Assembly (NCBI RefSeq): GCF_000190435.1
Contig: NC_015152.1
Span: 2,486,458-2,550,457 of the forward strand
DNA: 64,000 nt
Source of the DNA: Sphaerochaeta globosa str. Buddy
GTDB taxonomy: Bacteria; Spirochaetota; Spirochaetia; Sphaerochaetales; Sphaerochaetaceae
Direction: 5' to 3'
This document shows, piece by piece, positions 33,262 to 41,941 of this stretch. Position 1 is the first letter of the stretch. Each line of letters opens with the position of its first letter. Below the pieces are notes generated by a model that was not told where the DNA came from, did no database searches, and worked only from the letters and a program-made list of their open reading frames with translations. Position numbers and translations under genes: made by a program.

Positions 33262-35490
33262 TCAGCTCTTGGCGTTCTTTCCCAATGAATAACTGAAATA
33301 CAGCATTGCCAGGGCATCCTGGACATCGAATGTAGCAATGTCCATTTCCCTAGCCCGGAGAAGGCCTTTCTTCAGGTTGTCGAAGCAGGGGTCGAAACCG
33401 ACATCACTGACTTCAAGGATGCCCAGACAGAAGTCCCTGAGCGCCACCCAATCCTGATTTTTAAAATAAGACAGTACTTCGTTGAAATAGAGGTCAATCT
33501 GGTTCAGGTCTCGTGCTTCGGTAAGGAAAGGAGAAAGGAAATCCTTCGGAGTTCCCAAGTTCATCTGCTCATAGAGCCCGGCTAGCCGGGGGGAGCCGAA
33601 TTTCAAGAAACTTGCGATGACCGCATAACGGGTCTGACGGAAAGTGGCGCTGCGCCCTTGGTCGATCGAGAGGAAGAACTCCTGATAAAAGGAGCCACTC
33701 TTGTCCATGAAGCGCTTGGCAATTAAGTAATCGATGACTTCATCGATGTGTTTAGCCGAGTGGCTGAGCTCATTGACCAAGCTCAAATATTCGGTACTTT
33801 CGGTAATCCGCGCCAAGCTCTTGCTGGCCATGGAACGTACTGATGACCATCTACCGTGCAGCATCAGCTGAAGGAGGGCATCCTTGGCCTTCTCTTCCTT
33901 GCGATACGATCCCAGAGCGGCTATGGCATCGAGCTGGACATAGGAATCGTCGTCACGGGCCACTTTGATCACATCGTCCAAAAGTGATTTTCTCGGCCTG
34001 TCTGCAAGCGTACGTACCGCCTCCAGCTTATCTGGAGAGAATGGGCTGGCCAAAATCTGCTTCAGTTCGCTGGTGGCAAGGTTGTTGAAGTTTTCTCCCA
34101 AACTGAGCATCAAAAAGCGGCGTTTTGCCGGATCGTTGGTTCTCTCAAGCTTTTCGATCATGGAAACAGCACGGATGCCGTGCATCGAGAATATGACCTG
34201 TGCAGCTTCCTGGGATGAATAGGCTCCTACTTCCTGCAATCTGGTTGCCACGAGAACTTCAATCATGGTCAGGGCGATTGCAAACAGAAAGACCAGCGTA
34301 TAGCCGTTGCCGGCTACTCTTCCATCGAGCACAAACAGACTGCGGGCAATATCGCCTTTATCGGCCAAAAATCCACTGAAGATTCCGACAAAGAACGCAA
34401 TGATGGCTATGACAAAATTGACCATGGAATTGAAGGGAACCGTCTCATCATCGGGCATGACCTGGGCGACCAGGCGGAAGGTCAACAAGCTGATCAGGGC
34501 GACAAAGAAATTGGTGAAGAAACCCAGCACGAAAAACCATATTGGATTGACTGATTTGGTAATCAGGACCCAGGCCATAAAAAAGAAAAGGGCGAACAGG
34601 GTCGAGAAGAATACCAAGGGCCGGGAACCAAGGCGGTCGGAGAACTGTTTGCTGACAAAACTGGCAGCAATGACTGAAACACCGAGAACCACCGAATACA
34701 AAACGACCACTGAATTGGAGAGTCCCAGTTCAATGCGCAAGAACGGTGTGGTAAGACCGAAAATAACGGCTACAGCGGTAGAAAGCCAACGCAGGATCAA
34801 GCGGCGACGGAACATTTGCTGGGCCATAGCTTCTTTGAAGAGAACCATGACGGTTCTCCCCTTCTTGAAGACGATGGTGCTTCGTGATGGGATGAGGGAC
34901 ATCTCGCGGCTGGCGGCAAAATTGACGATTACTCCAAAAATTTGCAGTCCGACGAGGCCCGCCAAGCCGCCAAAGCGCTGAACGCCCAATATAAGTGCGG
35001 TAAGGCAGCGGACCACAATTGAGGAACTCTGATAGGCAGCGTTCACATTGGCCACCACCTTGCCTCGGTTGGAGACACTGCTGATGTTCTTCAGCGTCGA
35101 GTCGTTAAGGGCGATGCCGATCATACGGAAGATGTTGAACAACGTGTACACGAACAAAAGTAGGAGTACGGCCAAGTCACCCGAGATGACGAACAAGCCT
35201 ACATACCCCAAGCACACCACACCGCGCAATACCCAAACCAGCGATTGTACTTTGATTTGGTTACGGCCGTGAAACATTTGCGGAACAAAGGGAAGGACGA
35301 TACCGGCTATGTAGCTGGCCGACGAGATGTAGCCCAAGGCAATATTGCCGGCGCCGAAGTAGATAGCCAAGAGATACACAATAGTATCGCCAAGCAAGCT
35401 GTAAGCAACACCGTTGTACAGCTCCTGGCGGTACATATGCTTCCTACCAACTCGTTTTTCTGCCTCGCTGAGGTATTTTGTCTTGGGCAT
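33262..35490 (-). CDS. MFS-type membrane protein fused to a HEAT-repeat-like C-terminal domain
   Basis: 742 residues. Residues about 25-430 contain roughly 12 TM helices in the arrangement of a major facilitator transporter, with no clear substrate motif. Residues 440-740 are soluble, helical and repetitive (LRLSLGENFNNLATSELKQILASP, DDDSYVQLDAIAALGSYRKEE, RWSSVRSMASKSLARITES), the look of HEAT/armadillo repeats. Such a tail is not part of normal MFS carriers and may bind a protein partner. The substrate is unknown. Followed closely by the EEP lipoprotein gene, preceded by clpP after 6 nt, so the three are likely co-transcribed. Confidence 0.75.
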   Translation of the reverse strand: MPKTKYLSEAEKRVGRKHMYRQELYNGVAYSLLGDTIVYLLAIYFGAGNIALGYISSASYIAGIVLPFVPQMFHGRNQIKVQSLVWVLRGVVCLGYVGLFVISGDLAVLLLLFVYTLFNIFRMIGIALNDSTLKNISSVSNRGKVVANVNAAYQSSSIVVRCLTALILGVQRFGGLAGLVGLQIFGVIVNFAASREMSLIPSRSTIVFKKGRTVMVLFKEAMAQQMFRRRLILRWLSTAVAVIFGLTTPFLRIELGLSNSVVVLYSVVLGVSVIAASFVSKQFSDRLGSRPLVFFSTLFALFFFMAWVLITKSVNPIWFFVLGFFTNFFVALISLLTFRLVAQVMPDDETVPFNSMVNFVIAIIAFFVGIFSGFLADKGDIARSLFVLDGRVAGNGYTLVFLFAIALTMIEVLVATRLQEVGAYSSQEAAQVIFSMHGIRAVSMIEKLERTNDPAKRRFLMLSLGENFNNLATSELKQILASPFSPDKLEAVRTLADRPRKSLLDDVIKVARDDDSYVQLDAIAALGSYRKEEKAKDALLQLMLHGRWSSVRSMASKSLARITESTEYLSLVNELSHSAKHIDEVIDYLIAKRFMDKSGSFYQEFFLSIDQGRSATFRQTRYAVIASFLKFGSPRLAGLYEQMNLGTPKDFLSPFLTEARDLNQIDLYFNEVLSYFKNQDWVALRDFCLGILEVSDVGFDPCFDNLKKGLLRAREMDIATFDVQDALAMLYFSYSLGKNAKS

Positions 35491-35496
35491 GGCTCG

Positions 35497-36072
35497 TTAC
35501 AGCTTACTCCTGTGGGAGACAATGTTGCTAACCAGACCGTAGGCCTTGGCTTCTTCTGCAGTGAGCCAGTGATCCCGCTCGGTATCCAGTCTGACGTCCT
35601 CGGCACTCTTACCGGTTTCTGCGGCAATGAGGGCATCGAGCTTGAGACGGAGTTTTTCCAGGTGCAGTGCATGAATTTCAATATCGGTTGCCACCCCGCG
35701 CATCCCGCTCATCGGCTGGTGGATCAGGTAGGTGGAGTTGGGAAGTGCGATGCGTCGCTCTACAGGGACGGCAAGCAGAACGAGGGCTGCTGCACTGGCC
35801 ACGAGTCCCATGCCGATCATGGTAACAGGGGCGGTGATGAAACGGGCCATGTCAAAAATTGCATATCCGGCATCGACGTCGCCGCCTGGGCTGTTGATAA
35901 AAATCTTGATGGGTTCGTTGCTTTCGCCCTCGAGGACCAACAGCTGCTTAATCATGACTTCTGCAGTTTCCTTGTTGATTTCCCCGCTCAAAAGTATGCT
36001 TCGGGTCTTCAGGAGTTTTTCTTGTATCTGCGGATCCTGCACTGCAGGCTTCTTTTCTTCTTCTTGTGGCAT
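35497..36072 (-). CDS. clpP: ClpP-family serine protease, divergent paralogue
   Basis: 191 residues. The catalytic triad is present: Ser in GLVASAAALVLLA, His in YLIHQPM and Asp in DTERDHW. The usual GQAASMGAF around the Ser is replaced, and the N-terminus lacks the typical axial-loop sequence, so this looks like a second-type ClpP and not the canonical housekeeping one. It is cytoplasmic and would need a Clp ATPase partner. ATG at 36072 has AAGGGG 6-8 nt upstream. It is the first gene of the run clpP - MFS-HEAT - EEP lipoprotein. Confidence 0.88.
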   Translation of the reverse strand: MPQEEEKKPAVQDPQIQEKLLKTRSILLSGEINKETAEVMIKQLLVLEGESNEPIKIFINSPGGDVDAGYAIFDMARFITAPVTMIGMGLVASAAALVLLAVPVERRIALPNSTYLIHQPMSGMRGVATDIEIHALHLEKLRLKLDALIAAETGKSAEDVRLDTERDHWLTAEEAKAYGLVSNIVSHRSKL

Positions 36073-36225
36073 GTAACGCCCCTTCTTTTCAGTTGAATTC
36101 CATAAAGGTCCAGTCAAGTATACGGGATAAGAGCGTCCTTGAAAAGGGAGATGGGTTTGGGATTCTTACCCAAATCCCTACCGTTCATACCAAGATGTTC
36201 GCTTCCCTAGTAATACAGAGATGAT

Positions 36226-36955
36226 TCAATATCCGTTACCTATCGGTCTAAACGGTTTAGTATACCTTTCAGAAGCTTTAGCTATGCATATTCCCAAGTT
36301 GGTGTGGCGTTCAAGAGAATGTTTGTCCTTTTTTATGAAAGCCCAAGATTCCAGATATCCTCCCCCGACAGAGAAAGATGATTCGGATATGAACTTCACG
36401 AAGTCAGGAATATTGGAACCATACTTTTTTTACAAAGCTTAACGAGTCCCTTTCCTTTTCATCATCTGTGGAATTTAGCTTGTCGTACAAAACATGATCC
36501 AAGTTGCAGGACATGAAATACGCCTGATACGGAATAGCGCAAAGCATCGGCGTCGAGGAAATCCTGTCGACACAACCACGCTTTGTCATATTACGATTAA
36601 TAATGCCAGTAACATCGGCGGTTCGGATCTCCTCCAGCGAATAGATGGGTCTCTTTGCTGTTTCATCCTGAACCACCGCATCATCGGGAATGTATGCTCC
36701 ATCCGTATCCACGATGTGGACAATTTCCTGAAAATGCGTCTTGGCAAGGTGATTCGAACTCATATACGTTTTAACAATACCTCCAAGCTTTGCAAGAATT
36801 GTCGAAGAGCCAACCCCTTTCTTTGTAGTAACATCACCATGGGTGATTTGGATATGCACAGAGTTCTTGTCATACATCTGTTCCAGCAGAACACCGAGCG
36901 CTTCATCGTCTGAAGGTCCCTCTACAATCACGAACACTATCTTTTTACGAGCCAA
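36226..36955 (-). pseudogene. TOPRIM-type partner of an AAA ATPase, frameshifted at an A7 run
   Basis: As it stands the frame from 36955 stops at 36404 after 183 residues. N-terminal KKIVFVIVEGPSDDEALG and the VDTDG near residue 83 give the TOPRIM Glu and DxD motif. Seven A (minus strand, 36431-36425) precede the stop; reading on with one A fewer continues for 65 more residues with strong coding character (KFISES, ESWAFIKKDKHSLERHTNLGICI) to a TGA at 36226, giving 242 residues. The longer form ends like OLD/PARIS-type TOPRIM partners. Either it is inactivated or made by slippage. It overlaps the ATPase gene by 11 nt. Confidence 0.75.
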
Positions 36956-38372
36956 AGTATTCTCCAGCCTTCCTGAACGAAAGCGCTATTTCAGCATTGT
37001 TCGTTTGTTCATAGAGTTCTTCATCCTGTTCCCCAAGCATGATGTCTCGATAATAGAAGTCTCGTAGGTTGTTGTTATCCTTCACTTTTGTCATCCGTAC
37101 GTAACGGTTATGTGGATTTGTTGTCGTGAATGCAATGAACCCGCGATCCAGCGTCTCAAGTGGGCGTAGGTTGTGTGAAGTAAAGATCAATTGACCCTTC
37201 CCCTTCTCAGAAATAATCCTGAGCATCTCTCCAAGCAGATACTCGAAGACTCCGGAATCAAGTTCGTCAACGGCCACCGTAATGGACGGTTGATTGTAAA
37301 CGACGATGAGAAGTTGGAGGATGGAGATCAGCTTCTTGATACCCTCTGATTCATAATTGAGTGGAATCTCCCTGCTGTTCTTGCGAGACATGAGCTGGAT
37401 TCGGCTTCCCTCCTTGCCGTTCTCAAGAACCTGAGTACCTAAGTCCTTGACACTAATCGTAAGCCCGGGAACGATTTGTTGCAGGACCGTATTCATGTTT
37501 TGGATGACCTTTATGACGATATCCTTTGCCTTCAGTGGTATCAAAGCTGGTTCATTGAGTGGAATCATCATCGAACCGAGGGCTCCCATGTTCCCTTCAG
37601 CGAACTTGAAGCTCAAAGGCTGTTCATTGAGACTTATCAGGCCGGAATTAGTGGTATTGATGACAAAAAGCTCGTGGTTTCCAAAGTTCACCAGGTTCTC
37701 GATGAGACTTGTATAGAATGAAAGTTCCTTATCGGAATGCATAGATTCCTTCAGAGTGCTTCTTACAGCGTCCAAGAACTCCCTAGAAAACACAAAGGAA
37801 CGGGATTGTGCGCTTGCAAGCTTCTTTGCGACAAGAAGGTTTGTGATAGATTCCTTGTCATTACCAATCAGAAGCTGCCTCTTCGGTCTTGGAAGGAAGA
37901 CTTCTGTTGTATCTGTATCAACGAGCTTGCCTGTCCTGATTTGCTTGTCACTCAGAATCGGACACTTCAGGATTTCATTGCATATACAGACCCGCTTCTT
38001 AGTATCAACAGTTTGGAGGGAAGCTATATTTCGTTCGGGAGTATCCAAGACCGACTTAATGCTGAACTGGTATGAAAGTGTAGAAGTATCCTCAAGGGTA
38101 TTCACAGCAAACTCAAAAACAAGCGTAGCGACATCCGAATCAACATTGATGAATTCTGCAAATTTCCCCGGGATTGTACTTCCGCATAGCACATGCTTGA
38201 GAAGTTCCAAGGAATCTATCAAGGCTGTCTTGCCTGAACCGTTTTGGCCATAGAGGCCCACAATGCTGGCCCGGTAATTCTTTCTTGTGTTTTCGAGAGA
38301 TAGCGATCCGTCGATTACATTCTTGAAGTTGTGGATGGATATACCGACAATCCTTACTGTAGCCGATTTCAT
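36945..38372 (-). CDS. AAA ATPase (OLD/RecF-like SMC-type ABC ATPase), probable defence protein
   Basis: 475 residues. Walker A GLYGQNGSGKTALIDSLE near residue 33, a long insertion, Walker B VAVDELDSGVFEYLLGE near 365 and switch His in FTSHNLRPLET. The N-terminal IVGISIHNFKNV beta pair is typical of AAA_15/OLD ATPases. The ATG at 38372 is set by AGGAGG 7-9 nt upstream; the longer frame to 38477 is not supported. The TOPRIM gene follows with an 11-nt overlap, a two-gene layout used by several anti-phage systems (OLD-like, PARIS). The specific system is not identified. Confidence 0.82.
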   Translation of the reverse strand: MKSATVRIVGISIHNFKNVIDGSLSLENTRKNYRASIVGLYGQNGSGKTALIDSLELLKHVLCGSTIPGKFAEFINVDSDVATLVFEFAVNTLEDTSTLSYQFSIKSVLDTPERNIASLQTVDTKKRVCICNEILKCPILSDKQIRTGKLVDTDTTEVFLPRPKRQLLIGNDKESITNLLVAKKLASAQSRSFVFSREFLDAVRSTLKESMHSDKELSFYTSLIENLVNFGNHELFVINTTNSGLISLNEQPLSFKFAEGNMGALGSMMIPLNEPALIPLKAKDIVIKVIQNMNTVLQQIVPGLTISVKDLGTQVLENGKEGSRIQLMSRKNSREIPLNYESEGIKKLISILQLLIVVYNQPSITVAVDELDSGVFEYLLGEMLRIISEKGKGQLIFTSHNLRPLETLDRGFIAFTTTNPHNRYVRMTKVKDNNNLRDFYYRDIMLGEQDEELYEQTNNAEIALSFRKAGEYFGS

Positions 38373-38722
38373 AAGCCATCCTCCTATCCTCTTTTGTCTC
38401 TCCAAAAAGATGGCATTACTTTCCATATTTGTCAAGTTGAATACCTCAAATGATATTTTTTGTACCTTTTCCTTCATTTATATTTGATTTTTCTTAATTC
38501 CATCATGTATACGTATTCCATCCAAGCTTACGGATTCGGTATACCTAACAAGAGGAATTTTCATACGTGTAAGCTTCCGATGTACTCGGTTTGCTTCAAA
38601 GTATAAACGTGACAGAGAAAAGGCCAACTGCATCAAGTGGATGCTTTCCAAAACTCAGGCGAACTGGACATATATACAAGGAAGAGAAAATTCCCGATAC
38701 TTAGCGTAAGGAGCAACACCCT

Positions 38723-39604
38723 ATGAAATGTGCCACGGTTGCCATTATCGGCCGACCATCTGCAGGCAAAAGCACCCTGCTCAATACTATTTGTGAGATG
38801 AAAGTCTCAATCACCGCCTCTACGCCCCAGACGACCCGCAACGCCATCAGGGGAATCTATACCGACGCCCGTGGTCAGTTGATCTTCACTGACACCCCGG
38901 GTTTCCACCTCAGTGAGAAGACGCTGAACAAGCGCCTGCAGGATACGGCTCTCAAAAGCCTTGAGGAAAGCGATGCAGTGCTCTACATCATCGACTCCAA
39001 GCGCAGTGCCGGAGAAGAAGAACTTGCCTTGGTCTCCCATATTGCCAAAATTAAGACTCCGGTAATTTGCGTCATCAACAAGGCCGACATTATCCGCGAC
39101 AGTGAAGAAGAGGCTGTAAAAGCCTTCCTTGCCGAACACCTTCCCGACAGGCCCGTGCTCAAAGCCTCGGCCAAGTTGGATGAAGGGGTCGATGAGATTC
39201 TTATCGAACTGTTCAAGATTGCCCCTGAAGGGGAGCTGCTCTACCCCCCCGATGCGTACACCGACCAGAACCTGGAGTTCCGTATCAGTGAAATCATCCG
39301 CGAGAAGGCCATCAATCTGGTCACCGAGGAGATTCCTCATGCCATTTATGTCACCATTGAGGACATAGAGCATACCGAAGCTACCAATACCATCTGGATT
39401 CGTGCTGCCATCATTGTTGAGCGCGATACCCAAAAGGGTATTGTGGTCGGCAAGGGTGGAGCCAACATCACCAAAATCCGCAAGGGTGCCGAGCCCGAGA
39501 TCCGTCAGATTTTCTCCGGCAAGAAACTCAGGCTCGACCTCAGGGTAAAAGCCCAGGACAAGTGGAGAAACAACTCCGTCGTCCTGGACAAGATCCTGCG
39601 CTAA
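38723..39604 (+). CDS. era: GTPase Era
   Basis: Binds 16S rRNA and helps assemble the small ribosomal subunit. 293 residues: G1 GRPSAGKST, switch STPQTTRNAIRGI, G3 DTPG, G4 NKAD and a C-terminal KH domain (VGKGGANITKIRKGAEPEI). AAGGAG lies 9 nt before the ATG. The 350 bp upstream (38373-38722) holds no gene that I can support; a minus-strand TTGACA at 38435-38430 may serve the ATPase gene. The 3' end overlaps the next minus-strand gene by 4 nt. Confidence 0.95.
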   Translation: MKCATVAIIGRPSAGKSTLLNTICEMKVSITASTPQTTRNAIRGIYTDARGQLIFTDTPGFHLSEKTLNKRLQDTALKSLEESDAVLYIIDSKRSAGEEELALVSHIAKIKTPVICVINKADIIRDSEEEAVKAFLAEHLPDRPVLKASAKLDEGVDEILIELFKIAPEGELLYPPDAYTDQNLEFRISEIIREKAINLVTEEIPHAIYVTIEDIEHTEATNTIWIRAAIIVERDTQKGIVVGKGGANITKIRKGAEPEIRQIFSGKKLRLDLRVKAQDKWRNNSVVLDKILR

Positions 39605-40224
39605 CGGATGTAATTCGTAACAAACTGACGTTCAGCCTCAGGAGCTACTACACCTGCTTGTCTGCCTGCCTCGATCGAGGCGAGCAGCCAGGCAAGGTTG
39701 GAGCCTAGGTTTCGCATCACCTGCAGTCCCTCCAGGTCCTGTTCAACTTCTTCTACTGAATTTCCGTGGACACTGTCCCAATACGTTGAAGAGACTACCG
39801 GCATGCCGCTGATCGTAAAGTACTTGTTCAGTTGGTCGAAGGAAGCGCTGGCACCACCTCTTCTGCAGGAGACCACGCTGGCCCCGGGTTTGAGGTACAT
39901 ACGCTTGGAAACAACGCGGAACAACCGGTCCAGGAAAGCACTGCCCGCACCTGCAATACTTGCGTAGTGCACCGGGGCTCCTAAAATAAGGGCATCACAG
40001 GCCAGTGCTTTCTGACCCGCCTCATTTACTGTATCGTCGTTGAAAACACAAACACCATGCTTGAAGCAATAGCCGCAGTCGATGCAGCCATGCAGGCTCT
40101 CTTTGCCGATCCACAAGATTTCACTACTGACTCCTTTCTTTTGAAGAACAGAAGCAATTTCCTCAAGAGCCCGGTTGGTACAGCCCTTTTGGTGGGGACT
40201 GGTGTTGATCATCAAAACATGCAT
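39601..40224 (-). CDS. Flavodoxin-fold NAD(P)H-dependent FMN reductase/oxidoreductase
   Basis: 207 residues. N-terminal MHVLMINTSPHQKGCTNRAL is the FMN phosphate loop of the NADPH-dependent FMN reductase family; GCIDCGYCFKHGVC resembles the Cys motif that binds a [4Fe-4S] cluster in iron-sulfur flavoproteins, and APVHYASIAG follows the usual flavin contact. Likely a redox protein of anaerobic metabolism; partner unknown. ATG at 40224 has GGAGG 6 nt upstream; a longer frame to 40347 overlaps the lysK terminator. Confidence 0.85.
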   Translation of the reverse strand: MHVLMINTSPHQKGCTNRALEEIASVLQKKGVSSEILWIGKESLHGCIDCGYCFKHGVCVFNDDTVNEAGQKALACDALILGAPVHYASIAGAGSAFLDRLFRVVSKRMYLKPGASVVSCRRGGASASFDQLNKYFTISGMPVVSSTYWDSVHGNSVEEVEQDLEGLQVMRNLGSNLAWLLASIEAGRQAGVVAPEAERQFVTNYIR

Positions 40225-40245
40225 AGAAACCTCCAAATAATAAAA

Positions 40246-40261
40246 GGGAGCCGAAGCTCCC
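40246..40261 (-). terminator. Terminator of lysK with UUCG-type loop
   Basis: Minus strand GGGAGC-TTCG-GCTCCC followed by TTTTATTATTT. It starts about 25 nt after the lysK stop codon. The 6-bp GC stem with a stable tetraloop and T-rich tail is a typical rho-independent terminator. Confidence 0.85.
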
Positions 40262-40285
40262 TGTAAGTATGCCACACAAGTACGA

Positions 40286-41860
40286 TTAATACTTGGTAAG
40301 AATTGCCAGAACTTTCTCTTTTCCACAGGTCTGCAGGAAAGGTCCAAGTTTCGGTCCCTTGTCCTTGCCGATCATAATGCTGTAGACAAGCTTGAAGAAG
40401 TCACCGGTATCCAGACCATTGAGCTTTGCAGCATCGTAGAGGCGCGTGGTGTACTCTTTGTCTTCCAATACATCCATCTGCTCAACGACTTTCACCAAGT
40501 CGTGAATTGCCTTGGTCTGCAGTTCATCCAGTTCTACAAGTGCATCGCCCTCATGCCAGAGTCGGTATTTGAAGTCCTCAGGGGCAAAAGTGGTAATCCA
40601 GTTCCAAGCACACTTGCACCGGGTTCTGAGTCGATCCTTTTGGCTAATGGTCATCTCGCCGAGTGTGCCGATGGCCCGTTCGATATCACCTTCATGCAGC
40701 TGAAGGAGGTTGCACAGATGGCGGAAAGGAATCTGGAAGCAAGCTTCAGAGGGAATCTCACCAACTTGGCTCAGTTCATAGATTCTCTTCTCCTTCTCCT
40801 TACGCTTCTCATTGACTTCCTGCAGTCCGAAGTAGATGCGTTCGCAGGTATCGTAGTCCTCGTAGATTTTCAGTACGTCAAGGTCGAAGGAGATGGCAAA
40901 CTCCGTGTTCGGCCGCGTACCGGCGAACATGAAGCGGGTAATCTCAGGCGTATAGACTTCCAGGACATCATAAATATCGATGACCTCACCGCTGGACGAG
41001 GAGATTTTGCCTCCCCTGCCCTTGATACTGATGAAGTCGTACTGGAACGATACCGGAGGCTGAGCCCCGAAGACGGTTACCACCTTCTTGGAAGTATCGA
41101 AGCTGCCGCCCTCGCTGTGATGATCCTTTCCGGCCGGCTCGAAGTCAACGCCCTCATGAGCCCAACGCATGGGCCAGTCGATGCGCCAAGGCAGCTTGGC
41201 ATAGGGAGTAGTACGCAAGTCGATGGTCTCGGTTTGTCCGGTCTCATCGTCACGATAGGTAATATTCCACTCGCCATCCCAGTCGAGAACAGTGGTTGTG
41301 TCCTTGTCGGTAAAGGAGGAGAATACGGAAATCGGCCACCAGTCAGCTTCCAACGGTTCGGTGCGGAACTCGTCAAGAATCGCCCTGATCTCGTCTTTCT
41401 TCTCCAAGGCGGTTCTCATGCCCTGGGCGTACATGCTTGACCGGTAGCGATCAGCTTGGTAGAGAAACTCGGGCTTTACACCGACGGTCGGAAGAATTTG
41501 CTCGACATCCAATTCATTGGCACGTGCATAGTTCTCAGCCTTGCCGGTGGTATCGGGAACCAAGGTGATGGGTTTGCGCAAATAGGTTGCCAAAAGCTCG
41601 GGCTGAGGCATATTTTTAGGAACTTTGCGAAATACATCGTAGTCGTCCCAGCTGTAGATGAAGCGGACCTGTTTGCCTTTGGCTTTGAGGGCTCTCACCA
41701 CCAGGTCGACCGAGATAATCTCCCGGAAGTTTCCAATATGTACGGTGCCAGAAGGGGTAATTCCGGAGGCACAGGTATATACCTCTTTCTCCCCTTTCTC
41801 ACGAATGATCTTGTCGGCGTATATATCCGCCCAATGTGTAGATACGTTCTGTTCACTCAT
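40286..41860 (-). CDS. lysK: Lysyl-tRNA synthetase, class I
   Basis: Charges tRNA-Lys with the class I (archaeal/spirochaete) enzyme. 524 residues with the HIGH-type motif TVHIGNFRE near residue 38 and the KMSKS-type loop KGRGGKISSSSG near 285. The C-terminal part is the alpha-helix-cage anticodon-binding domain. Presence of this form supports a spirochaete origin. The ATG at 41860 has no Shine-Dalgarno; the promoter -10 box ends 8 nt before it. It is divergent from rlpA, 81 bp apart. Confidence 0.96.
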   Translation of the reverse strand: MSEQNVSTHWADIYADKIIREKGEKEVYTCASGITPSGTVHIGNFREIISVDLVVRALKAKGKQVRFIYSWDDYDVFRKVPKNMPQPELLATYLRKPITLVPDTTGKAENYARANELDVEQILPTVGVKPEFLYQADRYRSSMYAQGMRTALEKKDEIRAILDEFRTEPLEADWWPISVFSSFTDKDTTTVLDWDGEWNITYRDDETGQTETIDLRTTPYAKLPWRIDWPMRWAHEGVDFEPAGKDHHSEGGSFDTSKKVVTVFGAQPPVSFQYDFISIKGRGGKISSSSGEVIDIYDVLEVYTPEITRFMFAGTRPNTEFAISFDLDVLKIYEDYDTCERIYFGLQEVNEKRKEKEKRIYELSQVGEIPSEACFQIPFRHLCNLLQLHEGDIERAIGTLGEMTISQKDRLRTRCKCAWNWITTFAPEDFKYRLWHEGDALVELDELQTKAIHDLVKVVEQMDVLEDKEYTTRLYDAAKLNGLDTGDFFKLVYSIMIGKDKGPKLGPFLQTCGKEKVLAILTKY

Positions 41861-41868
41861 AAACGTCG

Positions 41869-41897
41869 ATTATAGTGAATCATATCCATCAGTTCAA
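41869..41897 (-). promoter_or_regulatory. lysK promoter with -10 box 8 nt before the start codon
   Basis: Minus strand TTGAAC (41897-41892), 17-nt spacer, TATAAT (41874-41869). The -10 box is the full consensus. The ATG at 41860 is 8 nt away, so the first transcribed base should be at or beside the start codon. Confidence 0.75.
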
Positions 41898-41904
41898 CTG
41901 CTGG

Positions 41905-41934
41905 TTGCCAAAACCAATAGCGGGAGTTTATACT
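41905..41934 (+). promoter_or_regulatory. rlpA promoter with -10 box 7 nt before the start codon
   Basis: TTGCCA (41905-41910), 18-nt spacer, TATACT (41929-41934). The ATG is at 41942 and no ribosome site lies between. The two divergent promoters lie almost back to back, only 7 bp between their -35 boxes. Confidence 0.7.
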
Positions 41935-41941
41935 CTTTGGT

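Noticed and set aside
36221-36442. Small plus-strand frame near the end of the TOPRIM gene
   Set aside because: Opposite strand of the frameshifted 3' part of the TOPRIM gene, which has much better coding character.
40502-41440. Plus-strand frame of 312 codons opposite lysK
   Set aside because: Shadow of lysK; no start signal and no recognisable protein features.
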